DNA of 64,000 bases from Tsukamurella tyrosinosolvens (GTDB taxonomy: Bacteria > Actinomycetota > Actinomycetes > Mycobacteriales > Mycobacteriaceae). The stretch is from the NCBI RefSeq assembly GCF_900104775.1, contig NZ_FNSA01000003.1:124001-188000 (forward strand), given 5' to 3'. Position 1 is the first letter of the stretch. Each line of letters starts with the position of its first letter. Shown here in pieces: positions 30,938 through 39,418 of the stretch. The position numbers were made by a program, and so were the translations under genes. Under the pieces are notes generated by a model. It worked only from the letters and a program-made list of their open reading frames with translations, was not told the origin of the DNA and made no database searches.

Positions 30938-31633
30938 CTAGGAGCTGACGCCGAGGCGGTTGAGGAGGTCGGCGTCGATGCCGTCGAGCTCGCGGGCGAT
31001 GGCCTGGTGCGCCGGGCGGCGGCGCGCGGGCGGCATCGACTCGGACGCGGTGATGGCGGTGCCCAGGTCGTCGAGGCGCTGCGCCACGGCGGCGGTGAAG
31101 GACTTGGTCTCCGCATCGGGGTGCGTGGCCGCCAGCTGGTCCAGCGAGCGACGGGCCGCCGCGACGCGGGCCGAGAGGCCGCCGCCGTAGCCGGCGAACG
31201 CCGCGACCTCGTCGACGGGCACGCCGAGGCGCGAGGCCTTGGCCGCATCGAGCTGGTTCCGGCCGGCCTGCGCCGCCCGGTAGGCGATCGGCACCACGAC
31301 AGGCGCCAGCAGGCGCGCGGTCGAGATGTAGCGCTTGAGCCGCGCCTCGGAGAGGAGCTTGCCGTCGACGGCCGCGCGGGCCTGGGTCTCGGCGATCTTC
31401 AGGTTCGCCGCATCGGCCTTGCCCTGCGCCTTCGCCACGATCTTCGAGCGCTGCAGGTCGGCCTTCAGCGCCTTGCGCTCGCTCTTCGACGCGTTCTTCA
31501 CGACGCGCTTGGCGTCACGGTCCGCGTTCTTGGCGGCGAGCTTCGCCTCGAGGCGCCCCTTGGACTTGAGCGCCTTGGCCTGCGCGCGGCGCTCCGCGCG
31601 GGAGGACTTCGTCTTCTTGCCGAACAAACCCAT
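30938..31633 (-). CDS. DUF6474-like helical protein
   Basis: This 231-residue protein starts MGLFGKKTKSSRAERRAQAK. About 100 residues of Lys/Arg/Ala-rich, probably coiled-coil helix follow (ADRDAKRVVKNASKSERKAL). A short hydrophobic stretch near residue 110 (ARLLAPVVVPIAYRAA) and a helical C-terminal domain complete it. The plan matches the mycolata family DUF6474, of unknown role. It is divergent from the nuclease gene. Confidence 0.7.
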   Translation of the reverse strand: MGLFGKKTKSSRAERRAQAKALKSKGRLEAKLAAKNADRDAKRVVKNASKSERKALKADLQRSKIVAKAQGKADAANLKIAETQARAAVDGKLLSEARLKRYISTARLLAPVVVPIAYRAAQAGRNQLDAAKASRLGVPVDEVAAFAGYGGGLSARVAAARRSLDQLAATHPDAETKSFTAAVAQRLDDLGTAITASESMPPARRRPAHQAIARELDGIDADLLNRLGVSS

Positions 31634-31729
31634 CAGTGCACGTCCTTGTAGGTCAGTACTGCCGTCCGGTACAGCATTGCACAGCGCGGCTCCGCGGGTT
31701 GTCGGTGCCGCCCGCCATACTGCTAAGCA

Positions 31730-33277
31730 GTGGACATCGACCAGGGCATCAAGACGACTCCGGTGAGCGCGCGCTCGCTCACCGGTTGTCGGCACCGTCT
31801 GGCGCTCGAGGCCCGCGCCCCGCAGGGCGAGCCCGACCCGGGCATGGCGCTCCGGGTCGAGGCGGCCGCCGTCTTCCGCGCGTCCGTCCGCGACCGGCTG
31901 CCAGGGCTCACCGTCATCGAGCCCGGGGAGGGCGCGGTGCGCCGCACCCTCGCCGCGATGGAGGCCGGTGCCGATCGGATCTGGAACGCCGTGCTGCCCA
32001 CCGCGCACGATCGCCGCGGCCACAGCGAGCTCCTCGTCCGCCTCGCCGACGGCTACATCCCCGTCATCGTCGTCAACCACAAGACCTGCGACCCCGGCGC
32101 CGGCGCCGTGACGTCGCCGCTGGACCGCTGGGAGCCCCGCGAGGACGCGACGGTCCGCTCCCGCCAGCACCGCGGCGACCAGATGCGCCTCGCGCACCTC
32201 ACCCGGATGCTGCAGGACGCGGGCTTCGCGTCCCGGACGCTGCTCGGCGGGAGCATCGGGGTCGACGGTGCGCGCATCGTCGTCCAGGAGGTCGGGCCGC
32301 TCCTGGCCGCCTACGACGAGCGGTTCGCGGACCGTCGGGCCGTCCTGGCCGGCACCGTGGAGACCGAGCCCGTGCGGGTGGCCGAGTGCCGACGGTGCCC
32401 CTGGTGGCCGCAGTGCGCGCAGACCCTGACGCTCGCGCGGGACGTGAGCCTGGTGGCCGACGGGCGTTCGGCGCCCGGGCTGCGCGAGGCGGGCATCGGC
32501 ACCGTCGACCAGCTGGCCGAGTACGTGGGGCCCCAGCCCGAGGACGTGCCCGTGCCCATCGCCGACCTGCGGGCCATGGCCCGCGCGTGGCGGGACGGGC
32601 AGGTGCTCGTGCGGCGGCAGCCCGAGGTGAAGGTGCGCCGGGCCGACGTCGAGGTCGACGTCGATATGGAGAGCTACCAGGAGTACGGCGCCTACCTGTG
32701 GGGCACGTGGCTGCGGCGCGACGGCGTCGACCTCGGCTACCGGCCCTTCGTCACCTGGGACCCCGTGCCCACGCGCGACGAGGCCCGCTCGTTCGCCGAG
32801 TTCTGGGCCTTCCTCATGGACCGTCGCGCGGAGGCGCACGCCGCGGGCAAGACCTTCGCCGCGTACTGCTACTCGCAGAACGCCGAGAACAAGTGGCTGC
32901 TGGCCTCCGCGGACCGGTTCGCGGGCGAGCCGGGCGTGCCCGTGCGGCGGGCCGTGGAGGAATTCATCGCCTCGCCCGAGTGGGTCGACATGTTCGACGC
33001 CGTCGGCGACGCCTTCCTCTCCCTCGAGGGCCGAGGCCTGAAGAAGGTGGCGCCCGTCGCCGGATTCCATTGGCGCGACGCGGAGGCCGGCGGCGAGGCG
33101 TCGATGCTCTGGTACCGCGTGGGCGTCGGGATCGACGCCGGCTTCGCCGACGAGGACCGGGCCGTCCAGCGGCAGCGGATCCTCGACTACAACGAGGACG
33201 ACGTGAAGGCCACCGCGGCGCTCCGCGCGTTCATGTCGAGCGAGAAGGTGCTCGCGCTGCCGGTGGTGGGCGGCTAG
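31730..33277 (+). CDS. TM0106-family RecB-like nuclease
   Basis: This 515-residue protein has a RecB-type nuclease core (VIVVNHKTCDPG, about 115), a cysteine cluster ECRRCPWWPQC (about 217-227) and a helix-hairpin-helix-like stretch (LREAGIGTVDQLAEYVG). The C-terminal RNase H-like (YprB) domain begins VEVDVDMESY and ends ILDYNEDDVKATAALR. This matches the TM0106 family of predicted DNA nucleases. It overlaps the end of the convergent binding-protein gene by 4 bases. Confidence 0.85.
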   Translation: MDIDQGIKTTPVSARSLTGCRHRLALEARAPQGEPDPGMALRVEAAAVFRASVRDRLPGLTVIEPGEGAVRRTLAAMEAGADRIWNAVLPTAHDRRGHSELLVRLADGYIPVIVVNHKTCDPGAGAVTSPLDRWEPREDATVRSRQHRGDQMRLAHLTRMLQDAGFASRTLLGGSIGVDGARIVVQEVGPLLAAYDERFADRRAVLAGTVETEPVRVAECRRCPWWPQCAQTLTLARDVSLVADGRSAPGLREAGIGTVDQLAEYVGPQPEDVPVPIADLRAMARAWRDGQVLVRRQPEVKVRRADVEVDVDMESYQEYGAYLWGTWLRRDGVDLGYRPFVTWDPVPTRDEARSFAEFWAFLMDRRAEAHAAGKTFAAYCYSQNAENKWLLASADRFAGEPGVPVRRAVEEFIASPEWVDMFDAVGDAFLSLEGRGLKKVAPVAGFHWRDAEAGGEASMLWYRVGVGIDAGFADEDRAVQRQRILDYNEDDVKATAALRAFMSSEKVLALPVVGG

Positions 33278-34215
33278 GGCCTGCCGGCCATGAACTTCTG
33301 CATGTCGGCGAGGACGCGCTCCGCGGCGACGGTGGAGGCGTTGAGGAACCAGGGGTCGACGTCGACCTCGAAGGCGCGTCCGCGCTCGACGACCGGCAAC
33401 TTCTTCCACAGCGCCGCCTCCGTCATGTCGCGCGAGGCCTTCGGGAACGAGTAGAACAGCCAGTCGGCGTCGAGCATCCCCACCTCCTCCGGCGACAGCG
33501 CGCGGCTCGCGACGTCGGAGAAGCGCTGGGCCGCAGGGCGGGTCAGGCCGGCATCCGTGCCGACGATGCTCGCCAGGGCCAGCGTCCCGAAGTACAGGTA
33601 CTGATCGCCGCGCGCCCGGACCAGCGAGACGGTCGCGGCGTCGCCGCGCGACTGCGCCCACGCGCGGGCGCGGCCCGCGTAGTCGGCGAGCAGCTTCTCG
33701 CCGGACTGCTTTCGCTTCAGCGCCTCGGCGACGGTCGTCAGGTCGGTCTTGAACGCCTCCGAGCCGCCCGCGGTGAGCACGGTGGGGGCCATCTTCGCCA
33801 GCTGCTCGTTGAGGGACTTGTCGGCCCGCTTGTTCGACAGGATCAGGTCGGGCTTGAGTGCGGCGATCTTCTCCGGGTCCGGCGTCATCCGCTCGCCGAC
33901 GATCTGGATCGCGTCGAGGTCGTACTTCGCGCCGAAGGCGTCGCGGATGAACTGGGGGATCCCGGTGCTGTTGCTCGCCTCCGGGGCGACCACCGCGAGG
34001 CCGACCGGCACCGTTCCCAGCGCGAGGCAGTGATCCAGGTGTCCGGTGGAGAGCGCGACCACCCGCTTCGGGCCGTCGTCGCCCGTCTGCGCGGACGTGC
34101 CGTCGGCGCCGCACGCGGACAGCGCGGCCGCGGCGCCCAGGCCGCCCGCGCCGAGGAGCAGCGATCGTCGGCTGAGGGGGCGGCGCATCGGGGAGCGAGG
34201 ACTCGGGGAGGTCAT
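33274..34215 (-). CDS. Iron-siderophore ABC transporter binding lipoprotein (FecB/FepB-like)
   Basis: This 313-residue protein has a twin-arginine-like leader (LSRRSLLLGAGGLG) and the lipobox LSAC near residue 34. The mature part has the periplasmic-binding fold of metal-chelate carriers: KRVVALSTGHLDHCLALG, VGERMTPDPEKIAALKPDLI and a C-terminal EALWKKLPVVERGRAF. It would hand ferric siderophores to a permease not found in the window. An IdeR-type box lies 5 bases before the ATG at 34215. The internal ATG at 34188 gives a tidier signal peptide and is an alternative start. Confidence 0.87.
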   Translation of the reverse strand: MTSPSPRSPMRRPLSRRSLLLGAGGLGAAAALSACGADGTSAQTGDDGPKRVVALSTGHLDHCLALGTVPVGLAVVAPEASNSTGIPQFIRDAFGAKYDLDAIQIVGERMTPDPEKIAALKPDLILSNKRADKSLNEQLAKMAPTVLTAGGSEAFKTDLTTVAEALKRKQSGEKLLADYAGRARAWAQSRGDAATVSLVRARGDQYLYFGTLALASIVGTDAGLTRPAAQRFSDVASRALSPEEVGMLDADWLFYSFPKASRDMTEAALWKKLPVVERGRAFEVDVDPWFLNASTVAAERVLADMQKFMAGRP

Positions 34216-34219
34216 CGCT

Positions 34220-34238
34220 TTAGGTTAGGCTAAGGATA
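34220..34238 (-). promoter_or_regulatory. IdeR/DtxR-type iron box
   Basis: TTAGGTTAGGCTAAGGATA matches the 19-bp IdeR consensus TTAGGTTAGGCTAACCTAA at 15 positions, with the left half perfect. It sits directly before the siderophore-binding gene, so iron-loaded IdeR should repress it. Confidence 0.85.
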
Positions 34239-34296
34239 GTTGGCGCGACGCGCGACCCCGCCAACCAGCAAGGCGCTCGGGATCTGCTCGGGAGGG

Positions 34297-35412
34297 CTAG
34301 GCCTGGGCCTGGCGCAGGTGCGCGCGACGCAGGGCGTCGGCGAAGCTGCCGCTGCCCAGGAGCGCGACGCCACCGAGGATGGCGATCATCGCGGGGGAGA
34401 GCTGCCGCGCCGTCTCCGCCGCGACCGGCGCCACGCGCTGCGCCGACGTGTACGCCGCCGCGAAGACGGTGCTGTTGCCGTTGCTGCCGGAGCTCTGCTC
34501 CGCCGGCGTGCGGTCGGTGTTCGACGGTGCCGGGGCCGCGGGGGCCGGAGCCGCCGGCTTCGGGGCGGCGGGCTTCGGTGCCGGTGCAGGCGCGGGAGCC
34601 GGAAGGACCGGGCCGGCCACGACGACCGGCGGGACGATGACCGGCGCGACGACGGCCGGGGCCACGGGTGCCGCTGCGCCGACGCCTGCGGCCGGAGCCG
34701 AGGGGCGGGCGTCGCTGCTGCTGCTCGTGGAGCCGCTGTCCTTGGTCGAACCCGGCGACTCGGGGAGCGGGTTGCCCGTGCGCACGCCGCTGCCGCTGGA
34801 GATGGGGGCGCCGCCCGAGCCGGTCGAATTGGTGGAACCGGTCGACGAGCTCGACGACGAGCCGGAATCGGAGCCGCCCGCGCTGGGGATCGTGGGCGAG
34901 GTCGCGGTGCCCGTCGAGCCGCCGCTGCTCGAGCCGCCCCCGCCGAAGATGCCGCCGATGATGCCGATCAGGCCGCCGCCGTGGCCGTGGCCCTTGTCCT
35001 TGCCGTTGTCGCCCTCTTCCTTATCGGGCTTGTTGCTGCCCGTCTCGGTCTCGTCACCCGTCGTCGTGCCGCCGCCGTTCGGCGAGCCGGTGTCGGTGGA
35101 GGAGTCGCCCGAGCCACTGCCGCGAGAGGAGCTGCTGCCGGCTCCGACGCCGCTGCCACCGCCGCTCCGGGAGTCGTTGCCCGTCGCGCGGCCGGCGCTG
35201 CCCGTGGTGGACGCATCGTCGTTCGAACCTCTCGACGATGCGGACGAGGAGCCGTCCGTGCTCTGCGAGGTCGAGCTGCCGGATCCGGAGCCACTGTCGG
35301 AATCCGACGAATCGGGGGTCGCCCAGGCGGGCGCGGAGGCGATGGCGCCGAGGGCGAGAGCGGTGATGCCGATGGCCCGGAGACGTCGGGAGAGATGGGT
35401 CGGACGCGACAC
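34297..35412 (-). CDS. Secreted Ser/Gly/Pro-rich surface protein
   Basis: This 371-residue protein has a signal peptide (AIGITALALGAIASAPAWA). About 270 residues of Ser/Gly/Asp/Thr low-complexity sequence and a Pro/Ala-rich segment (PAPAPAPAPKPAAPKPAAP) follow. One C-terminal hydrophobic helix (MIAILGGVALLGSG) is followed by a basic tail. This is the plan of a wall-spanning stalk anchored in the membrane. No enzymatic domain is seen. It is divergent from the EspR-like regulator gene. Confidence 0.7.
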   Translation of the reverse strand: MSRPTHLSRRLRAIGITALALGAIASAPAWATPDSSDSDSGSGSGSSTSQSTDGSSSASSRGSNDDASTTGSAGRATGNDSRSGGGSGVGAGSSSSRGSGSGDSSTDTGSPNGGGTTTGDETETGSNKPDKEEGDNGKDKGHGHGGGLIGIIGGIFGGGGSSSGGSTGTATSPTIPSAGGSDSGSSSSSSTGSTNSTGSGGAPISSGSGVRTGNPLPESPGSTKDSGSTSSSSDARPSAPAAGVGAAAPVAPAVVAPVIVPPVVVAGPVLPAPAPAPAPKPAAPKPAAPAPAAPAPSNTDRTPAEQSSGSNGNSTVFAAAYTSAQRVAPVAAETARQLSPAMIAILGGVALLGSGSFADALRRAHLRQAQA

Positions 35413-35519
35413 AACACACCCCTTCCGCTATTCGTGCACAGGCGTAGGTAAGAATACAGTATCCGCGCTCATGGGTGATAGCCGATCACGAAGCGGTCGT
35501 GTTCCATGGCGAAGTGCGC

Positions 35520-35571
35520 TATAGTGTGATCGAGGCTTGTGGACTCGCAATAAGATGTGTTCAGCGAGTCC
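35520..35571 (+). promoter_or_regulatory. Predicted promoter and inverted repeat before the EspR-like gene
   Basis: A -10-like TATAGT lies at 35520-35525. It is followed in the leader by an inverted repeat GGACTCG (35541-35547) and CGAGTCC (35565-35571), which could be an operator or an RNA hairpin. No convincing -35 box is seen. Autoregulation is possible but unproven. Confidence 0.4.
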
Positions 35572-35593
35572 GGAGTGCCGGTGATAGAGAGGG

Positions 35594-36085
35594 ATGGCAC
35601 AAGTGGATACAGGTAATAAGTACGACAGCGACGCTCTGGTGGGCCAGGGCCTGTTCGCGAGTCGTCTCGAGGAGCTGTTCCGCACGGTGCCCGGCCCGAA
35701 CGGTCGCGCATTCACCGCGAAGGCGATCGCCCAGCGTTCGACCGCCCTGGGCTTCCGCCTGGGCGAGTCCTACCTGAGCCAGCTCCGTTCCGGCAAGGCG
35801 AAGTCGCCGTCCTTCCGCACCGTCGAGGGCATCTCGGCCGCGTTCGGCGTCGACGTGCACTACTTCCTCGAGGACGAGGCCGCCCAGCGCACGCGCGACC
35901 AGATCCACCTCATGCGCCTCCAGGCCGACACCAAGGTGCAGATGGCCGCGTTCCGCCTGGCAGGGCTCTCGCCCGACTCGGTGAACATGGTCAACGAGCT
36001 CATCAAGGTGTTGCGAGTGCAGCAGGGCTTGCCCGCCGACCCGCCCGAGCTTCCCGTAGACTCGCGCGAAAACGAGGGGCTCTAG
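35594..36085 (+). CDS. EspR-like helix-turn-helix regulator
   Basis: This 163-residue DNA-binding protein has an N-terminal arm and an XRE-type HTH, FASRLEELFRTVPGPNGRAF and GESYLSQLRSGKAKSPSF, that closely resemble mycobacterial EspR (Rv3849). It also has a helical C-terminal dimerisation region (LAGLSPDSVNMVNELIKVL) and a charged tail. EspR is a nucleoid-associated regulator of T7SS genes. Here the gene is followed by an ImmA-type peptidase and a membrane protein, an XRE-peptidase pairing not described for EspR. Confidence 0.8.
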   Translation: MAQVDTGNKYDSDALVGQGLFASRLEELFRTVPGPNGRAFTAKAIAQRSTALGFRLGESYLSQLRSGKAKSPSFRTVEGISAAFGVDVHYFLEDEAAQRTRDQIHLMRLQADTKVQMAAFRLAGLSPDSVNMVNELIKVLRVQQGLPADPPELPVDSRENEGL

Positions 36086-36174
36086 CCTCAGCGGCTGACG
36101 CGTCGCGGCCCTCCGGGCCGCCGTGAGTGTGCCTCCGGCACCGTCGTCCCTCTACGACCGTGTGGAGGTGGGCT

Positions 36175-36687
36175 GTGCGTTCCGTCAAAGCGCTGCGCCG
36201 CCTGTGTGAGAACGAGGTGCGCAGCCTCGACCTGGACCTGCCCTTCGACGCGGTCCAGCTGTGCGAGAAGTACGGCAAGCGCCGCGGCCGCGACATCCTG
36301 GTGATCTCGCAGCCGCTGCCCGTCGGCATGCCGAACGGCCTGTGGCTCGTCGGCGACGACGCGGACTACTTCTTCTACCAGGCCAATACGTCGCGCACGC
36401 ACCGCGACCAGATCATCATCCATGAGTTCGGCCACCTCATCGCAGGCCACCAGAACGCCGGTCCAACAGCGGCCGCACCGCAGACCGCGGAGATGTCCTC
36501 CCCGGAGGCCGACGCCGCGCTGCACCGCACCTGTTACGACGACGAGCACGAGTGGGAGGCCGAGATGATCGCCTCCATCATTCTCGGCTGGGCGTCCGAA
36601 GCCGGCGCGCTCGCCGGTCGCACCGCCAAGCACGACAGTCTGCGCGGCATCCAGCGCGCCCTGGGAGGTCATTCCCGGTGGCTGTGA
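36175..36687 (+). CDS. ImmA/IrrE-type zinc metallopeptidase
   Basis: This 170-residue protein starts at a GTG with GGAGG upstream. The zinc motif HEFGH (residues 83-87) is followed by a Glu in a later helix (DEHEWEAEMIASIIL), the usual third ligand. ImmA/IrrE peptidases cleave the XRE regulators encoded beside them. The EspR-like gene lies 89 bases upstream, and the next membrane gene overlaps its stop by 10 bases. An anti-repressor role is therefore likely. Confidence 0.85.
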   Translation: MRSVKALRRLCENEVRSLDLDLPFDAVQLCEKYGKRRGRDILVISQPLPVGMPNGLWLVGDDADYFFYQANTSRTHRDQIIIHEFGHLIAGHQNAGPTAAAPQTAEMSSPEADAALHRTCYDDEHEWEAEMIASIILGWASEAGALAGRTAKHDSLRGIQRALGGHSRWL

Positions 36688-37790
36688 AGCTCGTGAACGT
36701 ACTCGGCGTCGCGTTCTTCACCCTGGTGTTGTGCTGGCGCATCGACCGGCTCTACCGCGCGAAGGCCGGGATCCAGGCCGTCGCGGTCACTGTCGCCATC
36801 GCCGCGCTGACGCTCGCCGTGCTCCTGCTCGGCTCGCCGATCGCGCCCACCATCGACGGTGCGTTGTGGCGGGGCGCCTCCCGCCTCGGCGGCTACGCCT
36901 CGCTCGCCCTGGGCGTCGCCGCGTTGGCCGTCGCCTTCTTCTACGGCCCCACCGAATCGGCCCGCCAACGTCGCGCGGGGATGGAGGCCATCCCGCTCAT
37001 CGCCGCGGTCGTCGGCCTGTCCGTCGCCATGAACGTGACGCCGCCGTCGCTGCGCGACGCGAGCCTCGACACCCTCACCGTGCAGGAACTGGGCTTCGCC
37101 GTCTTCTTCGTCATCGCCGGCGGCTATCTGATGTACGGGCTCGCGGACTGCGTCCTCTCGCTGACCCGGCTCATGCCCTTCGCCGACGGCTACCTCACGA
37201 CGTCGCTGCGGCTCATGTCCGCGGGCCTCGCGATCACCGCCGTCGGCTCCCTCGCGCAGGTCGCGTTCGTGCTCACCAGCGCGGGCCACGTGGCCTCCTG
37301 GCCGGTCCTGCTGAGCCTGTCGCAGGCCTGCACCGCGGGCGGCATCCTGCTGTTCGTCGTGGGCCTGAGCTACCCGGGCGTGCGCGGCTTCGTCGTGCAG
37401 ATGCAGTACCGCAAGAAGCACCGCCGGGACTACAAGCGGCTCGAGCCGCTCTGGACGCTGCTCACCACCGCGGTCCCCGAGGTCGTGCTCGATGCGGGTA
37501 AGGCGCGCCGCGACCCGCACCTGCGCTTCCAGCGCCGGGTCGTCGAGATCCGCGACGTGCTGGTCCAGCTCAGCCCGTACCTGCCCGACGACTTCGGCGA
37601 CGGCGTGCCCGAGGAGAACGTGCACAACCTGCTCGTGGCGATCGACCTGCGCAACGAGGCCGGGGCGGCGCCGGCACCGTCGAGCATGGTGCTTCCGCCC
37701 GACGGCCCCTCCATCGACGACGACGCCGCCCCGCTCCTCGTCCTGTCGGACGCGGTCGGGGCGACGCCGGCGGAGGAACTGCAGATCTAG
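36678..37790 (+). CDS. MAB_1171c-family membrane protein (DUF6545)
   Basis: This 370-residue protein has about seven membrane helices in the first 250 residues (for example VAVTVAIAALTLAVLLLGS and ELGFAVFFVIAGGYLMYGLA). The cytoplasmic C-terminal part starts YKRLEPLWTLLTTAVPEVVL, the DUF6545 region of MAB_1171c-type putative transporters. The start overlaps the ImmA gene; GTG at 36678 fits GGGAGG better than GTG at 36684. It probably senses or transports something linked to the regulator and peptidase. Confidence 0.8.
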   Translation: MAVKLVNVLGVAFFTLVLCWRIDRLYRAKAGIQAVAVTVAIAALTLAVLLLGSPIAPTIDGALWRGASRLGGYASLALGVAALAVAFFYGPTESARQRRAGMEAIPLIAAVVGLSVAMNVTPPSLRDASLDTLTVQELGFAVFFVIAGGYLMYGLADCVLSLTRLMPFADGYLTTSLRLMSAGLAITAVGSLAQVAFVLTSAGHVASWPVLLSLSQACTAGGILLFVVGLSYPGVRGFVVQMQYRKKHRRDYKRLEPLWTLLTTAVPEVVLDAGKARRDPHLRFQRRVVEIRDVLVQLSPYLPDDFGDGVPEENVHNLLVAIDLRNEAGAAPAPSSMVLPPDGPSIDDDAAPLLVLSDAVGATPAEELQI

Positions 37791-37869
37791 CGCGGAGCCA
37801 TCCGAATGGCTGCGATCCCGCGGCCATTCGGGTGGCCGAGCAGGTCTAGCGCGGAGCCATCCGAATGGC
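37786..37869. repeat. Duplicated SDR gene end forming a hairpin
   Basis: The 25-bp TCTAGCGCGGAGCCATCCGA-type sequence occurs at 37786-37810 and again at 37845-37869, where it encodes the last residues (IRMAPR) and stop of the SDR gene. Between them GCCATCCGAATGGC (37797-37810) pairs with GCCATTCGGGTGGC (37823-37836) with one mismatch. The duplicated end can thus act as a terminator for the two convergent genes. Confidence 0.8.
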
Positions 37870-38604
37870 CCCGTCCATGCGGATCGTCTCGCCGTTCATG
37901 TAGTCGTGCTGCGAGAGGAAGTACGCGAGATCGGCGTACTCGGACGGCTCGCCCAGACGCTGCGGGAACGGGACGCCCGCCTCGAGGGTCTGCTTGAACT
38001 CCGGGGTCACGCCCGCGAGCATCGGGGTGTTGATGATGCCCGGCGCGATGGTGTTCACGCGGATGCCGAACTGCGCCAGGTCGCGCGCGGCGGTGATGGT
38101 CATGGCGTGCACGCCGCCCTTGGAGGCGGTGTAGGCGATCTGGCCGATCTGGCCCTCGAAGGCCGCGACCGAGGCGGTGTTGACGATGAGGCCGCGGGAG
38201 CCCTGCTCGTCGACGGCCTCCTGCTTGCTCATCTGGTCGGCGGCCAGGCGCATCACGTTGAACGTGCCCACGAGGTTGATGTTGATGACCGTCTGGAACA
38301 GGTCCAGCGCGTGCGGGCCGTTCTTCGACAGGATGCGGCCGGCCCAGCCGACGCCGGCGCAGTTGACGGCCACGCGCAGCGGGCCGGCCTTGACGGCCTC
38401 GGCGATCGCGGCGAGGACCTCGTCCTCCTTGGTCACGTCGGTCGCGACGAGGTGCACGTTCTCGACCGGGGTCGCCTTGTCGATCGACGGCTGCAGGTCG
38501 AGGCCGAAGACGGTGGCGCCCGCATCGGCGAAACGCTTCGCGGTGGCGGCGCCGAGGCCGGATGCGCCACCGGTGACGATGACGGAGGAGCCGGAGACGT
38601 CCAT
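37846..38604 (-). CDS. Short-chain dehydrogenase, 3-hydroxyacyl-CoA dehydrogenase-like
   Basis: This 252-residue classical SDR has the NAD site TGGASGLGAAT (about 11-21), NCAGVGWAG, a catalytic Ser in VNTASVAAFEG and the YTASKGG pair (Tyr/Lys, about residue 158). It ends MNGETIRMDGAIRM. The insert after NxxG (ILSKNGPHALDLFQTVININ) and overall similarity suggest a type II 3-hydroxyacyl-CoA dehydrogenase (HSD17B10-like) in branched-chain or fatty-acid breakdown. The exact substrate is uncertain. Confidence 0.85.
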   Translation of the reverse strand: MDVSGSSVIVTGGASGLGAATAKRFADAGATVFGLDLQPSIDKATPVENVHLVATDVTKEDEVLAAIAEAVKAGPLRVAVNCAGVGWAGRILSKNGPHALDLFQTVININLVGTFNVMRLAADQMSKQEAVDEQGSRGLIVNTASVAAFEGQIGQIAYTASKGGVHAMTITAARDLAQFGIRVNTIAPGIINTPMLAGVTPEFKQTLEAGVPFPQRLGEPSEYADLAYFLSQHDYMNGETIRMDGAIRMAPR

Positions 38605-38663
38605 GGCTGATTCCCTTCTGTAGTGGAGCGCACTCGCCGGAGGGCGGCGCGACCCACCTCACA

Positions 38664-39395
38664 TTAGTGAAGGGCGGTTCTTCCGGGCCCGGGGGTGCTC
38701 TCCTCCGGGACCTCCGGGTTCGACGGTGCCGCCGCCGCGCGGTGCGCCCGGTGCACGACGAGCCCGCCGCCGATCATCGTGACGGCGACGACCAGCCCGG
38801 TGACGATGCGGCTGATGCCGTCGAGCTCCGGCCAGGCCTCCGCCAGGAGCCAGGCGCCGAAGCCGAAGAACAGGATCGTCGCGCCGATCGCGATGGCGCG
38901 CTCGGGCAGCCGCGAGCCGAGCAGGGCACCCACCGCGATGGCGAGGGCGTCGGCCGCGACCATGCCGAGCGTCGAGCCGACCCACACGCCGAACCAGTTG
39001 TGCTGCGTGGTGAGGGTGATCGTGGCGAGCATCGTCTTGTCGCCGAGCTCGGCCAGGAAGAATGCGGAGGCGACGGCGAGGAAGACGGAGCGGGTGACGC
39101 GGTCCGCGGTGCCGCTCTCGTCGTCGGAGAGGGTGTCGCCGCGCCAGGTCCAGAAGGCGAAGACCAGCATGGAGATGCCCGCGACGGCCGTGATGAGCTG
39201 GGTGGGGATGGCGGAGCCGAGCGCGAAGCCGATGCCGACCGAGGCGATGTGGGTGAGGGCGGTGGCGGCGGTGATGCCCAGCAGCACGACCCACCACTTG
39301 AAGCGGGCGGCGAAGGTCATCGCCATGAGCTGGGACTTGTCGCCGAGCTCGGCGACGAAGACGACGGCGAAACTGATGAGCAACGCGTTGAGCAC
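38664..39395 (-). CDS. TMEM165/GDT1-family manganese exporter
   Basis: This 243-residue inner-membrane protein has two homologous halves, each with the metal motif ELGDK (FVAELGDKSQLMAM and FLAELGDKTMLATI). It has about six or seven helices and an acidic loop between the halves. The GTG at 39395 follows GCAGGAGG. The family exports Mn2+ (or Ca2+) in exchange for H+. A yybP-ykoY riboswitch lies in its leader, which strongly supports manganese as substrate. Confidence 0.9.
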   Translation of the reverse strand: MLNALLISFAVVFVAELGDKSQLMAMTFAARFKWWVVLLGITAATALTHIASVGIGFALGSAIPTQLITAVAGISMLVFAFWTWRGDTLSDDESGTADRVTRSVFLAVASAFFLAELGDKTMLATITLTTQHNWFGVWVGSTLGMVAADALAIAVGALLGSRLPERAIAIGATILFFGFGAWLLAEAWPELDGISRIVTGLVVAVTMIGGGLVVHRAHRAAAAPSNPEVPEESTPGPGRTALH

Positions 39396-39418
39396 GGTGC
39401 GAACCTCCTGCGAAGACC

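Noticed and set aside
30938-34114. Very long minus-strand open frame
   Set aside because: It spans the real DUF6474 gene and the antisense of the TM0106 nuclease. Only the part at 30938-31633 has protein character.
35453-35466. Shared AATACAGTATC at 4690 and 35453 as a common operator
   Set aside because: Two short A/T-rich matches are more simply explained as -10-type promoter elements (TACAGT); there is no extended symmetry or further copy to support a regulator site.
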